From assembly GCF_022267375.1 (NCBI RefSeq), contig NZ_JAIZBH010000001.1:874501-938500 (forward strand): a DNA stretch of 64,000 nt, given 5' to 3'. Positions 35,357 through 46,708 of the stretch are shown piece by piece; position 1 is the stretch's first letter, and each line of letters begins with the position of its first letter. The notes beneath the pieces are model-generated. The model searched no databases. It worked only from the letters and a program-made list of their open reading frames with translations, and was not told where the DNA came from. The translations under genes and the position numbers were made by a program. The DNA is from Leptospira sanjuanensis. Its GTDB lineage: Bacteria; Spirochaetota; Leptospiria; Leptospirales; Leptospiraceae.

Positions 35357-36445
35357 TTGATCGGTTTAAATTTAGGAGCCTTTGCGATCATGGGCGGATT
35401 GATTCAATCCGTATTGCTTGCGTTCTTTTTCTTCCGCTCCGGTAGGTTCGGGGGAAGAGCCTTGCTTTTGGGTTGGGCGTTTCTGCTATTGTCCGTTCTA
35501 TTTTCTCTGGGACTTGCGTTTCAAACCGGATTCGTATTGGAGTTCCCGCATTTGTCCCGCGTAGGACATCCGCTGAGCGCGCTCGTGGCTCCTTTGTTCG
35601 CCTTGGCTCTTCAGAAATACTTCGGATATCCGAAAGAAAGAAGAATCTGGATTCTATTCTTCTTCGCGGTTCCGGCTTTGATTCTTCTTTATTCGATTCC
35701 GCATTACGCGATGGGTTGGGACGAAAAACTGAAATACGTTCTGGAAGATCGGGTCTCTCCTCACTTGGAATGTGTAGTCATCGGAGCCGTAACCTTGTGT
35801 TTCAATTTAGCCGTTTTTTTAAGGATCTACTATCGCCTGGGAGTGTTAGGCGAAGAATTTTCCGGTTCTTCGTTTCGGGAACTGCGCGTTTTCGGAAGAT
35901 TCGTCTCGATTTGTATTCTGCTTTTGGCGGTCTCGGTTTGTTTGTTTTTTATTTTTCCGGGACTCAGCTCCGAAACGGTCAGCACTGCGGCCTTGTCGAT
36001 TTGGGTGATCGTCTTCGCTTGGTTTCGGGTTTACTCCGAAAACGCAGCGGAACGTTCGGAGGATAAGGAAGGCGCGAAATACAAAAAGGCGTATCTAAGC
36101 GAAGAATCGGTAGAAAATCATGGAAAAAGAATATTCCAAATATTGAATGAACAAAAGCCTTTTTTAGATTCGGATTTCGATCTGGGAAGTCTCTCCGCGT
36201 CGCTTGGAATTTCCGTTCATGCGGCTTCTCAGGTGATCGGAAGGTATTTCGGAAAAGGATTTTTAGAACTCTGCCGTGAGTTCAAGGTCGCAGAGGCCGA
36301 AAAACTTCTCCAAACAACGGACTTGCCCGTTTTGCGTGTCGGTTTCGACGCGGGGTTCAATTCTAAAACGGCCTTTCTCCGAGCGTTTAAGGAAGAGAAA
36401 GGGATGACACCGAGCGAGTTCCGGGAAAAACAAAAGTCCGTTTGA
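35357..36445 (+). CDS. AraC-family regulator with seven-TM N-terminal domain
   Basis: 362 residues starting at TTG 35357, with AGGAGA 5 nt upstream. Residues 5-235 form about seven membrane helices (for example LLGWAFLLLSVLFSLGLAF and ECVVIGAVTLCFNLAVFL). Residues ~260-360 are an AraC DNA-binding domain: LGSLSASLGISVHAASQVIG and VLRVGFDAGFNSKTAFLRAF followed by the signature KEEKGMTPSEFRE. It is a membrane-bound one-component regulator that probably senses a lipophilic or envelope signal. A 30-bp imperfect palindrome lies just downstream, before the thioesterase gene. Confidence 0.9.
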   Translation: MIGLNLGAFAIMGGLIQSVLLAFFFFRSGRFGGRALLLGWAFLLLSVLFSLGLAFQTGFVLEFPHLSRVGHPLSALVAPLFALALQKYFGYPKERRIWILFFFAVPALILLYSIPHYAMGWDEKLKYVLEDRVSPHLECVVIGAVTLCFNLAVFLRIYYRLGVLGEEFSGSSFRELRVFGRFVSICILLLAVSVCLFFIFPGLSSETVSTAALSIWVIVFAWFRVYSENAAERSEDKEGAKYKKAYLSEESVENHGKRIFQILNEQKPFLDSDFDLGSLSASLGISVHAASQVIGRYFGKGFLELCREFKVAEAEKLLQTTDLPVLRVGFDAGFNSKTAFLRAFKEEKGMTPSEFREKQKSV

Positions 36446-36581
36446 AATCCTCTGGGATTATGATTTGCGGGTTGTCGCTGATTCCTTTTTTCTAAGTGAG
36501 GATTCCACACCTTTCAGAGACGGATCGGATCGAAAAAATCATTGCAAGAGGGGCTTTTCGGAGAATTGTATATAACATGTT

Positions 36582-36611
36582 CCTTTTTGGTTTGATATGA
36601 AACTAAAAAGG
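36582..36611. promoter_or_regulatory. 30-bp imperfect palindrome upstream of thioesterase gene
   Basis: CCTTTTT-g-GTTT, 6-nt centre GATATG, AAAC-t-AAAAAGG: 11 of 12 arm positions pair (the twelfth is G opposite T). It ends 31 bp before the ATG at 36643 and 137 bp after the AraC-type gene. It could be an operator or a 5'-UTR hairpin; no T-run follows. Confidence 0.5.
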
Positions 36612-36642
36612 ATCGAAAGAAGAATTAGAAAAGGATACGTTC

Positions 36643-37098
36643 ATGTCCGAGGCCATTGCACAAAACATAGAGGAACATTATCGTAAGCTGGAGAATATGT
36701 ATCACGGGGCGCCCGTGAACGAATATTTTAAACCGAAACTCGCGATCGCAAAAGGTTCCTCCGAACTACGAATTCAAATTCGGGAGGATTTTTTTCACGC
36801 GGCGGGCGCGACCCATGGAGTCGTATATTTCAAAGCTGCGGATGATGCGGCCTTTTTTGCGGCCAATTCGCTCGTAAAAGGAAATTTCGTTCTAACCTCC
36901 ACGTTCAATTTGACTTTGCTCCGGCCGATTCAAACCGGAATTCTTCTCGCAAAAGGTTTGGTCGTTCAAAACGCAACGCATCAGATCATCGCCGAGGCTT
37001 CTCTTTGGGATGAGAGAGGAAGAGAAATAGGAAGGGGAATCGGAAATTTCGCAAAGAGTGCGATTCCTTTGACTCCGGAAATCGGTTATAAACTGTAG
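36643..37098 (+). CDS. Hotdog-fold thioesterase (YiiD/PaaI-like, DUF4442-type)
   Basis: 151 residues. The hotdog helix reads GATHGVVYFKAADDAAFFAAN, equivalent to the HGG...D/N region of PaaI enzymes, followed by strands TSTFNLTLLRPIQTGILLAK and QIIAEASLWDERGREIG. AAAGGA precedes the ATG at good distance. It is probably a cytosolic acyl-CoA thioesterase; substrate unknown. The neighbouring membrane AraC regulator and the palindrome upstream suggest specific control. Confidence 0.8.
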   Translation: MSEAIAQNIEEHYRKLENMYHGAPVNEYFKPKLAIAKGSSELRIQIREDFFHAAGATHGVVYFKAADDAAFFAANSLVKGNFVLTSTFNLTLLRPIQTGILLAKGLVVQNATHQIIAEASLWDERGREIGRGIGNFAKSAIPLTPEIGYKL

Positions 37099-37160
37099 CC
37101 CGTTCCTTGGAAACACATTCAATTCATTGAATGTGTTGTTCCGAATCGAAGATCGCTCGC

Positions 37161-38312
37161 TCAATTTGTCGTAACGCAGCGTACGGAAAGTAAACTGCTT
37201 TTGTCGTTCGTAGCCATTTGCCCGTTTGCAAAGCTCAAAAGCATGGCGAACGTTTTGACGTTATCGAATGTCGTCGAAGTCCAATGTTGACCCGGTGTAT
37301 TCGGGAAAACCGGATTGATTAGGGGTGCGGCCGGTTGTGCGTAATCCGCGAGACTTAGAAGTTCGTTCAGGTTGGGCAATCTCCAATCTGAACGTAATGC
37401 AAAATTCAGCGTTTCACAAAAGTTCCGGGCTCCGTTCCAATCTTGAGTGTTGACGACTCCTGCGCAGGCGGGGGCGATCAACCCGTCGACGCATTTCATC
37501 CAAAGAAGACCCGTATTGGAGTCGGTAACCGTTCCGTCTCCGTTATCCACGAATGCGGGCGGGGCAATCGGATTTCCGGAAACACAACGAAGATTGATGA
37601 TCGCGGCTTGGGTATTCGAATAAAAACCTAGGTTGGGAGCGTCGAAACGAATTACGGCATTGTTTCCAACGTTGAGAGGATCTAGGGTGTTGGTCCAGTA
37701 GCCTAAACCTGAAAACGTATTCGGGAATTGACCGTCGATATGCGGATTGTTCGTATAGTGAAGTAAGGAAGCAAGCTCTCTTAAAGTTGGAATTCTCCAA
37801 TTCGTTTTTCCGGCATATCCTTTGCCGCCGTTGAGAGTGTTCAATTCCGTGCAACTTCCAGCCAAACCCGCGTTTGCGTTCGTCCAGCTAATCGAATTCG
37901 GAGCGCCGACAGAACAATTGGAACCCGATTGTCCTTGAACACAAGATTTCCATGTGAGACCGTGAAGCGTATCCAGAGTCGTATAATCGGTCGGGTACTT
38001 GCAGTGCTGCGTTGGCCCTACGAAATTTCTCGCATTGGGAACGTTATTGTATTCTCCGTCTTGACCGGTGCCTAGGCAAGGCGTGCTACCTCCAAGGGCG
38101 TTATAACAAGTGGTTTGTCCCGTATCTGCGACCGCGTTCGGATTGAAATTTGAAAATCCGGTCGGACATTCGTCTTCGGAGTTCTGATTATTTTGATTTT
38201 GCGAAGAGACAACCCCGATCATATATTGCAGCACTACGTAAGGCGGATCCGGTTTTTCGGGGGCTTTTACGCAGGAAAATAAAACCGCAAAAAAAAGAAG
38301 TATAAATCTCAT
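37161..38312 (-). CDS. DUF1566 (Lcl-like) lipoprotein, copy 1
   Basis: 383 residues. Short signal peptide RFILLFFAVLFSC (lipobox LFSC). Two DUF1566/Lcl_C units follow. The first is around 110-245 (LTWKSCVQGQSGSNC, WRIPTLRELASLLHY, YWTNTLDPL, INLRCVSG). The second is around 255-383 (DSNTGLLWMKC, WRLPNLNELLSLADY, HWTSTTFDN, LSVRCVTT). The family is common in bacterial surface or adhesin-like proteins; function mostly unknown. Cys positions are regular, suggesting disulfides. The next gene upstream on the strand (38607-39785) is a clear paralogue, so this is a local duplication. Confidence 0.82.
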   Translation of the reverse strand: MRFILLFFAVLFSCVKAPEKPDPPYVVLQYMIGVVSSQNQNNQNSEDECPTGFSNFNPNAVADTGQTTCYNALGGSTPCLGTGQDGEYNNVPNARNFVGPTQHCKYPTDYTTLDTLHGLTWKSCVQGQSGSNCSVGAPNSISWTNANAGLAGSCTELNTLNGGKGYAGKTNWRIPTLRELASLLHYTNNPHIDGQFPNTFSGLGYWTNTLDPLNVGNNAVIRFDAPNLGFYSNTQAAIINLRCVSGNPIAPPAFVDNGDGTVTDSNTGLLWMKCVDGLIAPACAGVVNTQDWNGARNFCETLNFALRSDWRLPNLNELLSLADYAQPAAPLINPVFPNTPGQHWTSTTFDNVKTFAMLLSFANGQMATNDKSSLLSVRCVTTN

Positions 38313-38606
38313 GGCGTTGTCTCAAGATTCGATTTTGAAAATCATAGTTGAAAAAAAGAATATATTGATATTCTAATTCGTTTCGGAATCAATGCCGACT
38401 GCGAAACGTAGGCTATGGATTTCAATCCATCCTTCCTACTTGATTGATCGAATTTGAAAATCAATTTTTATGCGACAGAGTGTTCAGATTATAATACTTA
38501 TCTGCTCTCAAGTTTTTCCGTGCCTCGAAAGAGAGGCTATTTTCTTCGGATCCTTCTTCCGAGAAAAATCGTAAGGAGAATGTTGTGTTAAAATAATCAA
38601 ATTGAA

Positions 38607-39785
38607 TTACGGCGGACTTGTGACGCAGATCGCGCTTGCCCCCATCGTTTTTACTACGCTGCCTACTTGTCCATTGTTGAAATTGATCGCCAAACTTTGC
38701 GAAAGCATGGCCGCTTCTTGATTCGTGGTCGAGGTCCAGAAAATGTTCGCGGGAAAATTCGGGAATGCAGCCGTTAGAATCGAAGGATTTCCTATGTTTA
38801 CATAATCGACGATGCTTAACAATTCGTTGATGTTCGGAAGTCTCCAGTCGCTCCTTCCCGCTAATACTAACCCGTCGCAATTTGTAAGAGCGGAGTTCCG
38901 GTTTCCTACAAAGAGCACACCGGCCGCACAGGCCGCGCCCGACCTTCCCATCGGACATTTGGACCAAAGGAGATTGGTGTTTCGATCGGTGATCGTTCCG
39001 TTTCCGTTGTCTTGAAAGAAAGGAGCGGGCGTGGGATTGCCGGATACGCATCTTAGGAACACATTCGCATTCTTTACGAATGGCTGTATCGAGAATCCGG
39101 GATGGATAAAATCCACCACCCATGCCATCGTAGTATTCGGTCCATAATCGGTAATCGTTAGATAGAGGTTGCTTTGATCCGCATTGGGAAACTCCGTCGT
39201 TTCCATAAAAACCGGCGCGTTTCCGTAATTGACGATCGATAAAAGTTCGTTAACGGTCGGAATTCTCCAATTGGTTCTTCCTGCGTAACCGTTCCCCGTA
39301 TTCTGCGCGTTGAGCGCGTTGCAAGACCCAACGCCGCCTAACGTGGCCGCATTCCAACTGATGACCGAAGCGGCTCCCGCGCACGCCGCACCCGTTTGCC
39401 CCTCGGGACAGGTTTTCCAAACCAGCCCGCGCAAATTGTCTAAGGTCGTATAATCCGTTGTATATAAAGAATGTTGCGTCGGTCCCGTGAAAGAGCGGAT
39501 ATTCGGAACATTGGTAAACTCCCCGTCTTGACCCGTTCCCGTGCACGCAGTGATCGCCCCCGCGTTGGTATAACAAGCGATTTGTCCCGTATCGCTGATG
39601 ACGCTCGGGTTATAAGAAGGTGCAGGTGTTGTCGTTCCCGAGCCGTCGGAAGTTTCGTTTTGGATCGCTTGCGCGGTAAGATATTGAAGCAATTGAAACG
39701 GAGGATCGGGTTTGTCGGGCGGTTGAGCAATACAATATAAATTGAATATACAAAAAAAGGTTAAAAGTAATGCGCTCTTTTTCAT
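38607..39785 (-). CDS. DUF1566 (Lcl-like) lipoprotein, copy 2
   Basis: 392 residues with signal KKSALLLTFFCIFNLYC. It has the same two-unit structure and phrases as the protein at 37161-38312: KPDPP(F/Y)xxLQY near the start, GTGQDGE(F/Y)NNVPN-like, TDYTTLDNLRGLVWKTCPEG, WRIPTVNELLSIVNY and RSDWRLPNINELLSIVDY. The 38313-38606 gap between copies shows no gene. The start has GAGG before ATG. It is probably surface exposed; paralogues of this kind may be antigenically variable, which is inference. Confidence 0.82.
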   Translation of the reverse strand: MKKSALLLTFFCIFNLYCIAQPPDKPDPPFQLLQYLTAQAIQNETSDGSGTTTPAPSYNPSVISDTGQIACYTNAGAITACTGTGQDGEFTNVPNIRSFTGPTQHSLYTTDYTTLDNLRGLVWKTCPEGQTGAACAGAASVISWNAATLGGVGSCNALNAQNTGNGYAGRTNWRIPTVNELLSIVNYGNAPVFMETTEFPNADQSNLYLTITDYGPNTTMAWVVDFIHPGFSIQPFVKNANVFLRCVSGNPTPAPFFQDNGNGTITDRNTNLLWSKCPMGRSGAACAAGVLFVGNRNSALTNCDGLVLAGRSDWRLPNINELLSIVDYVNIGNPSILTAAFPNFPANIFWTSTTNQEAAMLSQSLAINFNNGQVGSVVKTMGASAICVTSPP

Positions 39786-40548
39786 AAAACCTCGATGCCG
39801 AATTTAAATTACGTTAGAAAAGAAAAACCCCAAGTATGTCGTATCTACGTTGCTTTTCTTATTTTAAAACCGATAAAGCGGATAAAAAGATTTCAGGTTA
39901 TAGTATGGGTTGTTAAATGAAGCGGGAGAGGCGTTCGAATGCTTTCGAATGGGAGAACTGTCCGGACTTTGCACACGCGGAAACGAAAAAATATTAGGAA
40001 AAAGAAATCGATCAAAGCGTATCTACGTAGATACTATCGTTTTTATCTAAGGTGCGTTCGTAACGCAACGGACATATCCGCCGCTGGATTTATCCAAGAA
40101 GGAAGTGGAAAGACCGTCGAAAAATACGCTTATGGTTCTATCTTTTAGAAGAAGAGGGTGATTCGATGTTGTGGAAGTCCCAAAAAAGCCGGATTCTATT
40201 CTGGAGTTTTAGTTCAATCTGTCATTGAACGGATACGTAGAGTCTCATTGAATCATTACTTAAATGGGATATTTGTAACACCAAAATCAAACGTTCGTTC
40301 TGCAACCGTCTTGCTTTCTCCTTCTTTCTTTCTGTTTGTTTAAAAAGGGGTTGAAGTTTCCGTTTCGCTCGTATAGAACAGGGTGAAATCTTTTTACTGC
40401 CGCAGGAATGATTCTAAAAGATCGTTGCGAGGTTTGTCTTTCTTAGCTTCTTTGAGAGTGTTTGTTTGACTTAACTATTTCGAATCAATACGCAACCGAA
40501 GAAAATTCGCATCTCGTTCTATAGGAATCACTCGATAGGGGAGTCTCT
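39786..40548. other. 763-bp gene-poor gap with palindromes
   Basis: No convincing gene. Two short open frames (39939-40148 and 40158-40343, plus strand) have no signal, no ribosome site and odd composition; they might be relics. Symmetric elements are a 16-bp perfect palindrome at 40019-40034, TGCGTT-CGT-AACGCA (40053-40067) and GTTCAAT-CTGTC-ATTGAAC (40212-40230). The gap separates the DUF1566 genes from the host-attachment-like gene and is by far the largest non-coding stretch of the window. Confidence 0.5.
40019..40034. promoter_or_regulatory. 16-bp perfect palindrome GTATCTACGTAGATAC
   Basis: The sequence is fully self-complementary. Half of it (GTATCTACGT) occurs again at 39841-39850, just upstream of the copy-2 DUF1566 gene on the other strand, and a related GGATACGTAGAG is near 40229-40240. 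It may be a dimeric regulator's site. Confidence 0.35.
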
Positions 40549-40989
40549 ATGAAGAATAAATGGGTAGTGGTCGCAAATCGATCCGAAGCGAAAATTTTCG
40601 AGTATAAGGGATCAAAGAATGGTCTCGAACTTCTCGAAAGTATCGAAAATCCGAAAGGAAGAATGAGAAACCGTGAATTGATCGGAGTCTCCGGTCCCGC
40701 CAAAAGCGCCAAGGCGCAAAGGGTGGCTTATGACACTTCCTCCCTGCAAGAACCGAAACGAAAAGTTGCGGAATCCTTCGCCAGCCAGATCTCCGATGTG
40801 ATCACTCAAGGAAGAAAGTCGAATCGTTTCCTCAGCCTCGTGCTCGTTTCCGAACCGAGATTTTTAGGAATGCTCTTGGACAAAATGGATCGAAAATCCC
40901 AGTCGATGATCTTTCATAAGATGGGAAAGGACATTCCTTCGACGAACAATCAGGAGATCCTAGAACACCTTCGAGGAATCCTCGTATAA
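40549..40989 (+). CDS. Host-attachment-protein family (baeRF-like) protein
   Basis: 146 residues. The pattern [18 protein letters not shown] at the start, then [45 protein letters not shown] and the end [20 protein letters not shown] resembles the host_attach family, first named from Agrobacterium and later linked to the archaeal/bacterial release-factor-1-like (baeRF) fold. That fold suggests a role at ribosomes rather than adhesion. AGGGGAG precedes the ATG. Followed by its own terminator. Confidence 0.65.
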   Translation: MKNKWVVVANRSEAKIFEYKGSKNGLELLESIENPKGRMRNRELIGVSGPAKSAKAQRVAYDTSSLQEPKRKVAESFASQISDVITQGRKSNRFLSLVLVSEPRFLGMLLDKMDRKSQSMIFHKMGKDIPSTNNQEILEHLRGILV

Positions 40990-41022
40990 AATCGGAATTT
41001 CATCGTCGATTCAAGTTCGAGG

Positions 41023-41057
41023 AAAATGCCTTTCGAGTTTCGGGAGGCATTTTTTTT
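41023..41057 (+). terminator. Rho-independent terminator
   Basis: AAAATGCCT (41023-41031) pairs with AGGCATTTT (41045-41053), then further T residues, 34 bp after the host-attachment-like gene. Loop of 13 nt. Confidence 0.8.
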
Positions 41058-41211
41058 CCCGATTCTTTCGTTTGAAATAAGACCTTTTCCAATCGTAAAA
41101 CAATAGACAGAATCGTCCGTCTTCGGTTATCTAATTTTTTTTGATTTCATTTCGGATCTGAATCCGATATGGATCTGTTTGCGTTTATAAGATAGAAATT
41201 CGGAGATACTC

Positions 41212-42759
<1,548 letters not shown>

Positions 42760-42788
42760 ACTTCGTTTAACAATTTTTACGAAACGGA

Positions 42789-43220
42789 TTATTGGCTGAA
42801 TCGAATGGAACTGATGACGGTCGTGAGTTCGCCGACGAGATAGGCGGGAGGCATCTCATCGCTGTTATACGTTAGCAGAGTCATTCTTTTTTGATTGGCG
42901 ATCATATAGATCATCCAAAAACGATCGTCCTTTACGAACTCGCAGGCCATGATCTTGCTTCCTTCTTCGTTTTCAAAAGAAGCGACCTTATCCTCTTCAA
43001 AGTCGATTTCGTGGGTTTTGAGATAACGTTCCAATTCTTCCCGAAGATTATAACTTCCCGCTTTGTTTTCAAACGCGTAAACTTGCAGAGCGCCCGTTCC
43101 GTTTTCCTCGAAGAACGCGGGAATTCCTTCGATCACCATGTGAACCCAATGCGCGGGAATGACCATGGAATACCATCCGTTGGGCGAAGTATAGAGCTTA
43201 TATTCCGGGGTTTGTGACAT
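42789..43220 (-). CDS. Conserved hypothetical protein (DUF3805/PsbP-like)
   Basis: 143 residues with no signal peptide. The sequence YTSPNGWYSMVIPAHWVHMV and the end ELTTVISSIRF resemble small alpha/beta proteins such as the DUF3805 or PsbP/Mog1-like folds, which typically begin with a '(P)xGWSxxxP' strand. Function unknown. It is the only gene on this strand between 40 and 49 kb and is convergent with the FGGY kinase and divergent from the hydrolase. Confidence 0.6.
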   Translation of the reverse strand: MSQTPEYKLYTSPNGWYSMVIPAHWVHMVIEGIPAFFEENGTGALQVYAFENKAGSYNLREELERYLKTHEIDFEEDKVASFENEEGSKIMACEFVKDDRFWMIYMIANQKRMTLLTYNSDEMPPAYLVGELTTVISSIRFSQ

Positions 43221-43304
43221 CGTGGAACTCTGGATTCCTTACCAGATTCTTTTCTTGGATTTTTCGGGCAAGCAGCTTCTATTGGTTGACAATTCGGAAT
43301 TTCG

Positions 43305-44558
<1,254 letters not shown>

Positions 44559-44803
44559 GATCCGGAGAACCTCCGGAAAGTTTAGTCCCATTCCCTTCTC
44601 AATTTATCGTTAAATCTGCTAAAATTTTAGGAGATCTGATTTTTCTGTGCCTGTTTTACGGGCATTTTATAATTCGAGGCATTTAAAACTGTCTTTATTC
44701 TTAAAAAAAGGGCAGATTCTCTGCGTTTTTCCTGGTACGTTTCTTGCAAAGGAAAAGCAGAAGCGAATTCAAGGAGCCTATCCTTTTCCTTGGAGTGCAG
44801 TTT

Positions 44804-46663
44804 ATGATAGATATAAAATTTGGTCAGCGCAAAGTAGTCAGTTTTCGGGGAAGTCATAAGGTCGTCGGCGGCCTTACGGAAAAGAATAAGATCGATATTC
44901 TTCTCTACATCAGTAAGGAATTTTCCTCGGTCGATAAACACGAAGAACTTTATGAATCCGTAATCAACATCTGCAAGGACATCTTCGAGTGCGATAATAC
45001 GACATTGAGAATTTGGGAGAAGGGACTTCTCGTTCCGGTCCGTTATCTTTTGGAAACGACGCCTCCGAGAAGAAGCGTCACCGAAAACGAGGGTTATTCC
45101 GGTCACACGTTCAAGACGAAGTCCTCTTTGCTCGTTCAAAATCTCGCGTATCATCCCGAATACATCGACGAGGGAGAATCCACTCTTTCCGTGATGTGCG
45201 TTCCGATTCTTTACAAGGACGAAGTCTTAGGAACGATCGCGGTAGAATCGGAGCATAGTTTCTTTTACATCGAAGACGATATCGAAATTCTCGAGGCGCT
45301 TGCGGCGCAACTCGCTCTCGCCCTGACATCGGTTCGTTTGATAGAAGGTCTTGTCGAAGCGAACCAAAGAGAGGCTTCCATCCTCAAGCAGCTCGAGTTC
45401 GATATGAAGATGGGAAGAAACGTTCAGAGTCAGATCATCAACACGAGCATTTCCCCTTGGAACGGGATTCATTTCGGAACGTATTACGAACCTATGACCG
45501 AGGTTTCGGGAGATTACTTCGACGTTGTGCGTCACGGGAACGCGGTTACGATCATCATCGCGGACGTTTCCGGTCACGGGATTCCCGCGGCGCTCGTAAC
45601 GATGTCGATTCATTATCAATTCCGAAGATGTACGTCTCTCGGTTTGGGTTTGACCGAAACGTTAACCGAACTCGGCGAATCGATTCGTCCTCAGCTTCCG
45701 GACGGAACGTATTTTACGGCCTTTATTCTGAGAATCTACGGAGACTATTCGTATTCTTACGTGAACGGTGCGCATCAAAAGCTCATTCATTTCAGAAACG
45801 ATACCGGCGTGATCGACGAACTCGATTCCAACGGCGTTCCGATGGGAATTTTCGAAGTCAGCAGAAACAACTTCGAGGAAAAACACGGGCGCATCAATCC
45901 GGGAGACATTCTCATTCTCACCTCGGACGGAATCGTGGAACAAAAAAATCCGGAACGTCAGGAGTTGGGTAACGCGCGTTTTTTGGAATGGATCCGTCAG
46001 GAAAAACAAACACTGGAAGAACAAAGGGACCGCATCTACGTGGCGGATCTCGTCGATTCTTTGATTTCGCGTTTTAAACGTTATAAGGGAGAGGCGCGAA
46101 ACGGGGACGACATTTCCATCATGGCTCTTCAATGTAATCCGCTTTTGAATAAGGCGAAGTCGATGATGAACGTCGCAAAGGCCGCCGCGAAGGAGAAAAA
46201 CGATTCTCTCGCGTATGATAAGGCGCTCGACGTGTATTCTTTGGACGATTCGATCAAGGACAGCCTTCTTCTTTTGGGAAGAATGTACTACAGGGACAGG
46301 AATTTTCCGAAGGCCATTCAGTTCCTGGATAAGTTCGTAAAAACCTCCGGAGAAGATTCGGCTTACATCCACTATCTGATCGGAAGGGCGTATTACGAGA
46401 CGGAGAACATCAACGAAGCGAAACGTTCGCTAAAACGTTCTCTCGCGATCGATCATACGTATTCGAAAGCGAGTCTTCGTTTGGCGAGATGTTATCTCAA
46501 GGAGAATCAAAGTCCGAAAGCGATCAAGGTTCTTCAGCAGGGAATTAAATCCGCGCCGACGAACGAATACTTAAAGATCTCTCTCAAAAAATTGGAGGAT
46601 CTGATGCGTAAGAAAGAAGACTCTTCTCCCTCCGGAGAAGCACAAGCGAAACTTGCGGTTTAA
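44804..46663 (+). CDS. GAF-SpoIIE (PP2C) phosphatase with C-terminal TPR repeats
   Basis: 619 residues from ATG 44804, chosen because TTGGAG lies upstream; the frame is open 60 bp further without similarity. A GAF domain (about 30-185) ends in SVMCVPILYKDEVLGTIAVE. The SpoIIE domain (about 220-435) has EVSGDYFDVVRHGN, IADVSGHGIPAALVTM, GDILILTSDGIVEQ and NGDDISIMAL, giving the Asp metal ligands of PPM phosphatases. TPR helices (470-610) follow, e.g. YIHYLIGRAYYETENINEAK. Such proteins dephosphorylate STAS anti-sigma antagonists; a STAS gene lies at 50815. Confidence 0.93.
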   Translation: MIDIKFGQRKVVSFRGSHKVVGGLTEKNKIDILLYISKEFSSVDKHEELYESVINICKDIFECDNTTLRIWEKGLLVPVRYLLETTPPRRSVTENEGYSGHTFKTKSSLLVQNLAYHPEYIDEGESTLSVMCVPILYKDEVLGTIAVESEHSFFYIEDDIEILEALAAQLALALTSVRLIEGLVEANQREASILKQLEFDMKMGRNVQSQIINTSISPWNGIHFGTYYEPMTEVSGDYFDVVRHGNAVTIIIADVSGHGIPAALVTMSIHYQFRRCTSLGLGLTETLTELGESIRPQLPDGTYFTAFILRIYGDYSYSYVNGAHQKLIHFRNDTGVIDELDSNGVPMGIFEVSRNNFEEKHGRINPGDILILTSDGIVEQKNPERQELGNARFLEWIRQEKQTLEEQRDRIYVADLVDSLISRFKRYKGEARNGDDISIMALQCNPLLNKAKSMMNVAKAAAKEKNDSLAYDKALDVYSLDDSIKDSLLLLGRMYYRDRNFPKAIQFLDKFVKTSGEDSAYIHYLIGRAYYETENINEAKRSLKRSLAIDHTYSKASLRLARCYLKENQSPKAIKVLQQGIKSAPTNEYLKISLKKLEDLMRKKEDSSPSGEAQAKLAV

Positions 46664-46708
46664 CGAACCGATTCGATTCAAATAAATAAAAAAGGAGATA
46701 AACTCTGC

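Noticed and set aside
39939..40343. Two short plus-strand frames in the large gap
   Set aside because: No ribosome site or recognisable sequence; kept only as possible relics in the gap entry.
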